A stretch of DNA of 6,092 nt from Anaerolineae bacterium. GTDB lineage: Bacteria > Chloroflexota > Anaerolineae > DUEN01. The position numbers and the translations under genes are program-made. The stretch is from assembly GCA_021159845.1 (NCBI GenBank), contig JAGHDS010000370.1:1-6092 (forward strand), read 5' to 3'. Positions 1-5,129 of the stretch are shown piece after piece (the stretch's first letter is position 1; each line of letters starts with the position of its first letter). The notes beneath the pieces are model-generated. The model saw only the letters and a list, made by a program, of their open reading frames with translations. It was not told the DNA's origin and made no database searches.

Positions 1-664
1 CCGGCCACGCATTACCGCTCGCGCTCGCGGAAAGCGAGGAGAGGGTCACGGCCGTTGGACCTGGGCACGCAATCCTCAAATCGATATTTCGACTAGCAAC
101 AGCTGAGGTTTTGCCACCATTAACATTCGTGTGAACATTGAGGTCATATTCGGCTGGGCTGCTCACAGTGCCCCCTGTAAGGCTAGCAGAGGCCTCCCAG
201 CCGATTCTGTTATCGCTGCTATCATAGATGAAATGAAAGTCGGGTGGATCATCGGGGTCATCGTCCCCAGTGTTCTCATCAACGAGCTTATCCCATTTCT
301 TACCTGTAGGGAGCTTCACTTTAATAAAATGCTCTCCTCTCACACTGCCCGGATCAACGGTTACCCCGGGCTTGGCAAGCACAAGGGCGTAAAGTGTTTG
401 GTTGGTGCAGTTATAGCGCAAGTATAACGTTGACAAAGCATCCTTGCTGGGGTTTCCAGCTTCATACATCTCGGCAAAGAAGTCGTCGCTCGGATCTGTG
501 GTATCCCACTCGCTATAGATGCCATCGACAGTTACACTTGGTGTCGCCCCTGCCTCGTAATTCGGCTCTGGAGCAGCAGCTGCTACTACAAGTGCCATCG
601 CGCTCGTTATTATCAGGCTGAGGATTATCGCTCCCCCTCCTCGCATCCATCGTTTTCTTCTCAT
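1..664 (-). CDS. Secreted protein with CBM9/DOMON-like N-terminal domain, partial (C-terminus beyond left edge)
   Basis: The reading frame is open from ATG at 664 to the window edge: 221 codons with no stop. AGGAGG lies 9 bases before the ATG, which supports this start. Residues 1-31 form a signal peptide: basic MRRKRWMR, a hydrophobic stretch at about 12-27, and an AAAA cleavage region at 28-31. V46-D54 reads VDGIYSEWD, the conserved opening of many CBM9-like or DOMON-like beta-sandwich domains, which often bind sugar or haem. What follows looks like beta strands (LSTLYLRYNCTNQTLYALVL at 78-97). An acidic loop (DENTGDDDPDDPPD, about 128-142) could bind a metal ion. C86 and C200 could pair as a disulfide. 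The visible end, GPTAVTLSSLSA from about 202, resembles the linker before a surface-anchoring tail or further repeats. The product is inferred to be extracellular. Codon use is more A+T-rich than in the genes to the right. Ligand and function are unknown. The gene is well supported; the fold is moderately so. Confidence 0.85.
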   Translation of the reverse strand, partial: MRRKRWMRGGGAIILSLIITSAMALVVAAAAPEPNYEAGATPSVTVDGIYSEWDTTDPSDDFFAEMYEAGNPSKDALSTLYLRYNCTNQTLYALVLAKPGVTVDPGSVRGEHFIKVKLPTGKKWDKLVDENTGDDDPDDPPDFHFIYDSSDNRIGWEASASLTGGTVSSPAEYDLNVHTNVNGGKTSAVASRNIDLRIACPGPTAVTLSSLSASASGNAWP

Positions 665-673
665 GCTCTTCTT

Positions 674-679
674 CCTCCT
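674..679 (-). promoter_or_regulatory. Ribosome binding site of the secreted-protein gene
   Basis: On the minus strand this reads AGGAGG, a full Shine-Dalgarno match, 9 bases before the ATG at 664. It fixes the start of a gene that has no stop codon inside the window. Confidence 0.75.
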
Positions 680-718
680 GTCGCGAACCACGCGCTCGAA
701 AAACAAAACCCTATGTTA

Positions 719-727
719 ACTATAGCA
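719..727 (-). promoter_or_regulatory. Candidate extended -10 promoter of the secreted-protein gene
   Basis: The minus strand reads TGC-TATAGT: an extended -10 (TGn) followed by a hexamer matching TATAAT at five of six positions. The transcript would start near 712, leaving a leader of about 48 bases that contains the AGGAGG site. The hexamer at the expected -35 place (747 to 742, GCCTGG) is a poor match, so the promoter may rely on the extended -10 or on an activator. Confidence 0.5.
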
Positions 728-745
728 TACAATCGAGCAATCCAG

Positions 746-764
746 GCTTACAGGTAGCTTACAG
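746..764 (-). promoter_or_regulatory. Tandem CTGTAAGC direct repeat, candidate activator site
   Basis: CTGTAAGC occurs twice on the minus strand, at 764-757 and 753-746, separated by TAC, so the period is exactly 11 bp. The downstream copy overlaps the weak -35 position of the candidate promoter. Direct repeats about 11 bp apart, often with a CTGT core, are typical of sites for OmpR/PhoB-family response regulators. The repeat is seen directly; the type of regulator is inference. Confidence 0.4.
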
Positions 765-952
765 TTCCGCCCGAGCAAGGGACGCGAGCACACCAGTATG
801 GTTGGAGCCCACACGTTGCTGACTACCAGCTCCGCCGCGAGGTGCCTGACAGGACAATACTCAATATCAACAGATGGACAGGGGAAAACATCTAGCAGTA
901 GAAAGGAGAGCAGCGACACAAGCAATCGCCGACGTCAACAGCGCGTGATAAC
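765..952. other. Intergenic stretch with no supported gene
   Basis: This stretch separates the secreted-protein promoter from the hairpin behind the FemAB pair. Both strands have only short frames without a convincing ribosome binding site. I see no tRNA-like fold, repeat or clear promoter. A TTGACG on the minus strand (938 to 933) has no matching -10 at a usable distance. Confidence 0.6.
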
Positions 953-993
953 ACTTAAAAGCCCGGCTTCTCCGAGAAGCCGGGCTTTTAAGT
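953..993 (-). terminator. Perfect 19-bp inverted-repeat terminator
   Basis: The left arm is 953-971 and the right arm 975-993, perfectly complementary across 19 bp with a 3-base loop (CCG). The core is a G+C-rich stem, GCCCGGCTTCT paired with AGAAGCCGGGC. It is flanked by AAAA and TTTT, so either strand gives a hairpin followed by a short U run. It starts 93 bases past the stop of the second FemAB gene and is the natural end of that operon. By symmetry it could also stop transcription coming from the left. Confidence 0.85.
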
Positions 994-1085
994 CCCAACC
1001 TACGCACAAGCAATCATTAGGACACGTCAGGGAAACATGCGAAGGGGGGACAAGAGACGGGACAGCGACAGAGAGAGAAGCATAG

Positions 1086-2141
1086 CTATACGCTCGACCG
1101 GCGGTGCCGGCGGCGCATGAGCTCTAGCACGCGAGGCATCGCCACCATATACAGCCAATACCCCACCCGAGATACGGGAAAGTCCCAGGCGCCAATCCAG
1201 GAGGTGAACCGTCCACCGAATCCCTGCTTGAACCGGTACACCCCCCACATAGGGTCGCTTTCATTGAGAACGTCCGGGGCACCCCACAGATCATAAACGG
1301 CACACCCCTGCGTCCTGGCCCAACGCATAGCCTCCCACTGCAATAAATGGTTGGGCATACGCCGGCGCTCCCGCTCGGATGAGGCGCCATAGAAATACCA
1401 CGCCGTCGGCCCAAAACGGAAGAGGAAGAGCCCAGCGACCGGTTCGCCCTCCACTTCGGCCAGCAGCAGATATCCCTGTCCGGCCGCCAGGAAACGCTCC
1501 CAGATGAGGCGATAGTACGAGAATGGGCGAATCAGGAACCCATCACGGGCGCTGGTCTCCGCATACAAAGCGTAGAAGGTGGCCAAATCGCCCGCCGTCC
1601 CCGCGCGCACAACCACACCCCGCCGCGCCGCCAATCGGATATTATATCGCCACTTGGGCTTCATCGCAGCCAGCAGTTCGGCCTCGCCGGGGCGCAGATC
1701 GACAAGCATCGGATTGCGGAATTGGATCTGCTCCGCGGAAGGGCGCCAGCCGCGCGACCGGAGCAGGTCCTGGACGGTCGCGCCGATGGGAGCGTCGGCG
1801 ACAACGTCGGGATCGATCTTGACGAACAACACCCGCTGACGACGGGCCTCCTGCTCGATCGCGGTCAGCGCGGCCATGGCAGCCGCCGGATCATCCCAAT
1901 CCAGCGTCGGCCCCTTGGGCACATAGGCAATGCGGACGGGCAATCGGCCCAGCGAGCGCACCAGCATGGACGCGGCTGCCACAGGCTTGCCTTCCTGGAC
2001 CACCAACAGGCGATGTGCCCTCCATCCAGTCTGCGCCTTGCACTCGCCCCAGAGCCAACTCTGGAGCACGTGCGGCCTCGGCCAGCGCAGCAGAGCCGCA
2101 TCCCATGCCCCAGGGTCATCGACCCGCTGTATGACAGTCAC
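1086..2141 (-). CDS. FemAB/FemX-like aminoacyl transferase, second of tandem pair
   Basis: This is a 351-residue FemAB-family protein. In known members, a double GNAT-like fold moves an amino acid from aminoacyl-tRNA to the peptide stem of lipid II or another envelope acceptor. Motifs seen are YVPKGP (73-78), KWRYNIRLAARRGV (163-176), WYFYGASS (248-255), MPNHLLQWEAMRWA (262-275), YDLWGAPD (283-290) and WGVYRFKQGFGG (299-310). There is no coiled-coil arm of the Staphylococcus FemA kind, so it is closer to short FemX types. The GTG at 2141 is chosen because GGAGG lies 5 bases before it and because it overlaps the upstream stop as GTGA. The longer frame reaching 2273 only shadows the upstream gene. 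The C-terminus has a Trp/Tyr-rich helix and a basic tail (RRRHRRSSV), which may touch the membrane. The amino acid donor and acceptor cannot be read from the sequence. Confidence 0.9.
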   Translation of the reverse strand: MTVIQRVDDPGAWDAALLRWPRPHVLQSWLWGECKAQTGWRAHRLLVVQEGKPVAAASMLVRSLGRLPVRIAYVPKGPTLDWDDPAAAMAALTAIEQEARRQRVLFVKIDPDVVADAPIGATVQDLLRSRGWRPSAEQIQFRNPMLVDLRPGEAELLAAMKPKWRYNIRLAARRGVVVRAGTAGDLATFYALYAETSARDGFLIRPFSYYRLIWERFLAAGQGYLLLAEVEGEPVAGLFLFRFGPTAWYFYGASSERERRRMPNHLLQWEAMRWARTQGCAVYDLWGAPDVLNESDPMWGVYRFKQGFGGRFTSWIGAWDFPVSRVGYWLYMVAMPRVLELMRRRHRRSSV

Positions 2142-3193
2142 GGGCGCCTCCGCCACAACCGCATCCCCAGCCGGTAGAGCGCGTACCCCGCCGGCGATAG
2201 CGGCCTCTCCCAGGCACCTACGGAGCGCACCACCCGACCGCCGAACCCCTGCTTGAAGCGGTACACACCCCACAGCCCATCATGACGCTCTGAGGGCGTT
2301 ACGTACGCATCTGGGCTCTGCCCCACCTCATCCGGGATACCCCACAGATCATAGACACGGCAGCCACGCGCCCGCGCCCAGCGCATAGCCGCCCACTGCA
2401 ACGCATGGTTAGGCATATGCCTGCGCCCCTTATTGGCAGACGCTCCCCAGAAATACCAGGCCCGCTCTCCATGAGCGAACACGACGATGGCGGCAAGGAG
2501 CTGTCCTTCACGCTCCGCCAACAGCCAGACCGCCTGCCCCGTCGGCGCGAAGAGATCGTAGGCGGCTGCGTAGTACTCGGCCGCGTGCACGGCAAACCCG
2601 TCTCGCCGTGCCGTCTCCCGCATCAAAGCATAGACAGCGGGGAGATCATCCCTGGTCCCAGAACGCACGGTAACGCCCCGGCGAGCGGCAAGGCGGATGT
2701 TATACCGCCACTTGGACTTCATACGAGCCAACAGCTCATCCTCCGCACCAGCCAGATCAACGAGGATCGTGCTGCGCGGCTGGATAGAGCGCTCCGCAGG
2801 CCGCCATCCCATCGCCATAAGCATTTCAACAGCCTGGGAGCCATCCGGCAGATCCGGCTCCACCAGCAAAAACGCCGCCCGCAGCCGACGGCCCACGGCC
2901 TCCAAAGCCTGGTGGATCACACGAAGCTGATCCGGGCGCCCCCAATCCACCAATGGACCTTTGGGGATGTAGGCAAGTCTCTGCCCCCACGGCAGACGGC
3001 GGAGCAAGATCTGGGCGCCCGCTACGATCTCGCCATCCCGGGCCAGCCCCACGCGATGAACCTGCCAGCCGAAACGGGCCTTCAGCTCGCCCCACAGGCG
3101 ATGTTGTAGAATATGAGCATCCTGCCTGCGGGCGATGAAGGCGTCCCAGGCTGCATCGGGCAGAGTACCATCCAGGGTTGAGAGGAGTTTCAT
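2138..3193 (-). CDS. FemAB/FemX-like aminoacyl transferase, first of tandem pair
   Basis: This is a 351-residue FemAB-family protein, paralogous to and exactly as long as the gene that follows it. Shared blocks are YIPKGP (75-80), KWRYNIRLAARRGV (161-174), WYFWGAS (246-252), MPNHALQWAAMRWA (260-273), YDLWGIPD (281-288) and WGVYRFKQGFGG (308-319). A segment at about 289-307 is about 10 residues longer than in its partner. The predicted role is tRNA-dependent addition of an amino acid to a peptidoglycan precursor or similar acceptor at the inner face of the membrane. The start is placed at ATG 3193. A TTG at 3229 extends the frame by 12 codons, but it is the -35 element of a strong promoter, and that extension contains the -10. 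There is no Shine-Dalgarno site, which fits a leaderless message. An in-frame GTG directly before the ATG is an alternative start. Confidence 0.9.
   Translation of the reverse strand: MKLLSTLDGTLPDAAWDAFIARRQDAHILQHRLWGELKARFGWQVHRVGLARDGEIVAGAQILLRRLPWGQRLAYIPKGPLVDWGRPDQLRVIHQALEAVGRRLRAAFLLVEPDLPDGSQAVEMLMAMGWRPAERSIQPRSTILVDLAGAEDELLARMKSKWRYNIRLAARRGVTVRSGTRDDLPAVYALMRETARRDGFAVHAAEYYAAAYDLFAPTGQAVWLLAEREGQLLAAIVVFAHGERAWYFWGASANKGRRHMPNHALQWAAMRWARARGCRVYDLWGIPDEVGQSPDAYVTPSERHDGLWGVYRFKQGFGGRVVRSVGAWERPLSPAGYALYRLGMRLWRRRP
2147..2151 (-). promoter_or_regulatory. Ribosome binding site deciding the GTG start of the second FemAB gene
   Basis: GGAGG on the minus strand lies 5 bases before the GTG at 2141, inside the last codons of the first FemAB gene. 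Together with the GTGA overlap it points to translational coupling and argues against a start at 2273. Confidence 0.7.
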
Positions 3194-3200
3194 CACCGCG

Positions 3201-3229
3201 ATTATACCGGAGAGAGCGATGGTTTCCAA
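3201..3229 (-). promoter_or_regulatory. Near-consensus promoter of the FemAB pair, probably leaderless
   Basis: On the minus strand the -35 is TTGGAA (3229-3224), followed by a 17-base spacer and a perfect TATAAT (3206-3201). Only 7 bases separate the -10 from the ATG at 3193, so transcription should begin at or within a base or two of the start codon. A leaderless message is inferred from this spacing and from the lack of a ribosome binding site. Confidence 0.75.
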
Positions 3230-3265
3230 ACGCCAGGCGCGACGTAACTACTCATCCTGGGAACG

Positions 3266-3480
3266 AAAGCCCCGGCTTCTCGGAGAATTGGACTTTGGGC
3301 AAGAACCTCTAGCGCTATGACAAAGGGAAGGGAACCGCAAAGGACGCAAAGAACGCCAAGATTCTTTAAGAATTTTGATGCCGAGAGAACTCTCTTGAAC
3401 CGCCTCTGCGCCCTTCGCGCTCTCTCTGCGGTTAGATCAGGCAAATAGCCCAAAGCCCAAGGAAAAGCCGGGGTTTCGGC
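3266..3480. repeat. Nested imperfect inverted-repeat element (MITE/REP-like)
   Basis: This gene-free interval shows layered symmetry. The outer arms are AAAGCCCCGGCTT (3266-3278) and AAAGCCGGGGTTT (3463-3475). Inside them TTGGACTTTGGGC (3288-3300) faces GCCCAAAGCCCAA (3448-3460), with 12 of 13 positions complementary. Next, AACCGCA (3333-3339) faces TGCGGTT (3427-3433). The left inner arm has GCAAAG-type units about 9 bases apart, and the right arm has a diverged counterpart. The centre holds ATTCTTTAAGAAT (3361-3373) and GAGAGAACTCTC (3383-3394). The CCGCAAAGGACGCAAAG pattern recalls interspersed repeats common in many bacterial genomes. It carries no gene and may also help end the nitroreductase transcript. 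No clear target-site duplication is seen. Confidence 0.55.
3464..3480 (-). terminator. Weak candidate terminator after the nitroreductase gene
   Basis: On the minus strand GCCG pairs with CGGC around a 6-base loop (AAACCC), followed by TTTT, about 20 bases after the nitroreductase stop. The 4-bp stem is short. The longer fold of the surrounding inverted-repeat element may do the work instead. Confidence 0.3.
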
Positions 3481-3499
3481 AATATCTCATCTCTGTAGC

Positions 3500-4003
3500 T
3501 CAGAACCGCTCGTAGTGCACGCGGGTGGGGTCGAACTGAGTGCGCGCAGGCTTCTCCTCGGCAGGATGCCCCACCGCGATGAGATTGAGCGGCGTGACAT
3601 CCTCGGGAATGCCTAGTACCTGACGCACGTACTCCTCACGATCCTTCTGTGGGTGCACTCCCATCCACACGGTGCCCAGCCCCAGAGCCGTCGCCGCGAG
3701 AAGGATGTTCTCCGTAGCCGCGCTGGCATCCTGAGCCCAATACTCCGAAGCCGCCGGCACTCCACACACGACCAACCCCAAGGGAGCACGGGCCAGCGGG
3801 TCGGCGAACTTATGCGTCCGCGAGAGGCGGTCCAGCGTCTCCCTATCACGCACGACAATGAAATGCCACGGCTTGGTGTTACGAGCCGAGGGCGCGGCCA
3901 TAGCCGCTTCCAACAGCGCCTGCACATCCTCATCGCTCACCGGCTCCGGCGTGTACTCACGAATGCTTCGTCGCGCGAAGATGAAATGCAATCGTTCGTC
4001 CAT
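3500..4003 (-). CDS. Nitroreductase-family FMN-dependent oxidoreductase
   Basis: This complete 167-residue protein is at the short end of the nitroreductase superfamily. These enzymes are cytoplasmic, usually dimeric, hold FMN, and use NAD(P)H to reduce nitro groups, quinones or other acceptors. Family landmarks are RRSIREY near the start (11-17, the FMN phosphate region), APSARNTKPWHFIVVRD (37-53), ATENILLAATALGLGTVWMG (96-115) and the late VGHPAEEKP (144-152). The ATG at 4003 follows a purine-rich AGGGGGGAGATC and starts the conserved N-terminus at the right distance from RRSIR. It stands alone: 193 bp from the permease gene upstream and about 300 bp from the FemAB pair downstream, with its own candidate promoter. 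The true substrate cannot be told. The family assignment is firm. Confidence 0.92.
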   Translation of the reverse strand: MDERLHFIFARRSIREYTPEPVSDEDVQALLEAAMAAPSARNTKPWHFIVVRDRETLDRLSRTHKFADPLARAPLGLVVCGVPAASEYWAQDASAATENILLAATALGLGTVWMGVHPQKDREEYVRQVLGIPEDVTPLNLIAVGHPAEEKPARTQFDPTRVHYERF

Positions 4004-4028
4004 GATCTCCCCCCTCTATGACGCAAAT

Positions 4029-4057
4029 GGACGCCAGAACAGCTAGCGTCCTCTAGC
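4029..4057 (-). other. Two mutually exclusive small hairpins in the nitroreductase leader
   Basis: GGACGC (4029-4034) can pair with GCGTCC (4046-4051). GCTAG (4042-4046) can pair with CTAGC (4053-4057). The two stems share bases, so only one can form at a time. They lie inside the predicted leader. Both are short and may be chance. Confidence 0.25.
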
Positions 4058-4076
4058 CAGAATATCATCGGTGCCT

Positions 4077-4104
4077 ATAATACCAGACTAAGGTCATCGC
4101 GCAA
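4077..4104 (-). promoter_or_regulatory. Candidate promoter of the nitroreductase gene
   Basis: The minus strand has TTGCGC (4104-4099), a 16-base spacer and TATTAT (4082-4077). This would give a leader of about 65-70 bases before the ATG at 4003. The -10 is decent and the -35 matches only in TTG, so this is tentative. Confidence 0.35.
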
Positions 4105-4120
4105 GCGGCGGGATAACGAC

Positions 4121-4150
4121 GCACCACCGAGGTGCCAGAGACCACGGAGG
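4121..4150. repeat. Remnant of an ACCGAGG/ACCACGGAGG-type repeat
   Basis: The plus strand carries CACCACCGAGGTG followed by CCAGAGACCACGGAGG, an irregular repeat of CACGGAG-like units resembling scattered repeats known from many bacterial genomes. GCACC (4121-4125) and GGTGC (4131-4135) also form a 5-bp hairpin. It lies between the permease and nitroreductase genes. No U run follows, so it is not a normal terminator. Confidence 0.3.
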
Positions 4151-4172
4151 AAGTGGAAGCGCTATGGGGGCC

Positions 4173-4191
4173 TCCTCTCTATACAAGAGGA
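4173..4191 (-). terminator. Weak hairpin just past the OppC-type gene
   Basis: TCCTCT (4173-4178) and AGAGGA (4186-4191) pair across a 7-base loop, 5 bases past the permease stop. No T run follows on the minus strand, so this is a poor intrinsic terminator. It is listed as the only candidate for the end of the transporter operon. Confidence 0.2.
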
Positions 4192-4196
4192 AGGAA

Positions 4197-5129
4197 CTAC
4201 AGCCAGCGGCGATGAAGCCCATCAGACCAACGAGGATCTAACCAGTCACGCAGGCCATCGCCCAACAGGTTGAGGCCAAGCACGGAGACCACGATGGCGA
4301 GGCCCGGGAAAAGCGCCAACCACCACGCCTGAGCCATATAACGACGGCCGGAGGCCAACAACAGCCCCCATTCCGGCTGAGGCGGCTGCGCTCCTAGCCC
4401 GATGAAACTCAACCCACTGCCAGCCAACAGGACGATCCCTATCTGCAACGTGCCCATCACCACAATCGGCGAATAGAGGCCAGGCAGGATGTGCCGCAGC
4501 AGCAGGCGACGGTCCGGGACTCCGACCGCACGCGCGGCCTCCACATACAACGCGTGTCGGACAGAGAACGCCGCCCCGCGCACCACACGGTCTAGCACAG
4601 GCACGCCCATCAACCCCAGGGCAACGATGGCATCGGCAAGCGACGGTCCCAGTCGCGCCACGACCACGATCGCAATCAAAAGCTCCGGGAACGCCAACCA
4701 TACATCCATCGCTCGGGAGATCACCTGGTCCAGCCAGCCGCCGTAGTACCCGGCCATCAACCCCAGAAGGACCCCCAGCGACATCGAGAGCACCACACTG
4801 CCTGATACCATCTTGACAGCGATGCCCGCCCCGGCCATCACCCGGCTGAACAAGTCTCGGCCAAAGGCATCTGTCCCAAATGGATGCGCCAGGGTGGGAG
4901 CTTGTAACCGCGGGCCGACATTCAACTCATCGGGTGGATAGGGAGCCACCCACGGCCCCAGCAGCACAGTTAGGATCACTGGCCCCAGCAAGATCAGCCC
5001 CACCACGGCGCTACGCGGGAGCGGGCGAGCCTGGTGTCCCTTTCGCGGACGCGCCACGCCCCACCCCCGAGCACGAGCGAGCGGGCGCTTACGCCACGCA
5101 CCTGACCGAGAGGCTAAAGTTGCCTTCAT
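4197..5129 (-). CDS. ABC importer permease, OppC/DppC type
   Basis: This is a 310-residue inner-membrane permease of the peptide/nickel importer family. It pairs with the OppB-type subunit to form the channel; solute is delivered by a binding protein, and ATPases drive transport. After a basic N-terminal arm (about 1-40, many Arg) come a first membrane helix (41-59), the subfamily signature HPFGTDAFGRDLFSR (82-96) and further helices. The ATPase-coupling loop begins EAARAVGVPDRRLLLRHILP (197-216). It ends with the typical LLGDGLRDWLDPR (288-300). Length is normal for the family. The ATG at 5129 overlaps the OppB stop as ATGA, with GAGGTGA just upstream, so the two are translated together. Peptide, nickel and sugar importers share this fold, so the substrate is open. 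Confidence 0.93.
   Translation of the reverse strand: MKATLASRSGAWRKRPLARARGWGVARPRKGHQARPLPRSAVVGLILLGPVILTVLLGPWVAPYPPDELNVGPRLQAPTLAHPFGTDAFGRDLFSRVMAGAGIAVKMVSGSVVLSMSLGVLLGLMAGYYGGWLDQVISRAMDVWLAFPELLIAIVVVARLGPSLADAIVALGLMGVPVLDRVVRGAAFSVRHALYVEAARAVGVPDRRLLLRHILPGLYSPIVVMGTLQIGIVLLAGSGLSFIGLGAQPPQPEWGLLLASGRRYMAQAWWLALFPGLAIVVSVLGLNLLGDGLRDWLDPRWSDGLHRRWL

Noticed and set aside
131..427. 98-codon plus-strand frame
   Set aside because: It is antisense to the secreted-protein gene, whose signal peptide, ribosome binding site and domain motif are far stronger evidence.
716..925. 69-codon minus-strand frame with a hydrophobic head (LVSLLSFLLLDVF) resembling a signal peptide
   Set aside because: It begins at a TTG without a ribosome binding site and runs through the direct repeats and -10 of the secreted-protein promoter. 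Nothing in the rest looks like a known family.
798..1085. 95-codon plus-strand frame
   Set aside because: It reads straight through the perfect terminator hairpin at 953-993, has low-complexity polar composition and lacks a convincing ribosome binding site.
2405..3109. 234-codon plus-strand frame
   Set aside because: It runs fully antisense to the first FemAB gene, which has clear family motifs. The peptide has no recognisable pattern, and such long shadows are expected opposite G+C-rich genes.
3333..3434. Possible CRISPR array in the GCAAAG-type repeats
   Set aside because: The units are about 9 bases, degenerate and contiguous, without 25-40-base repeats or unique spacers, and no cas gene is present.
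4076..4081. Perfect TATAAT on the plus strand
   Set aside because: There is no acceptable -35 about 17 bases upstream and no plus-strand gene follows.
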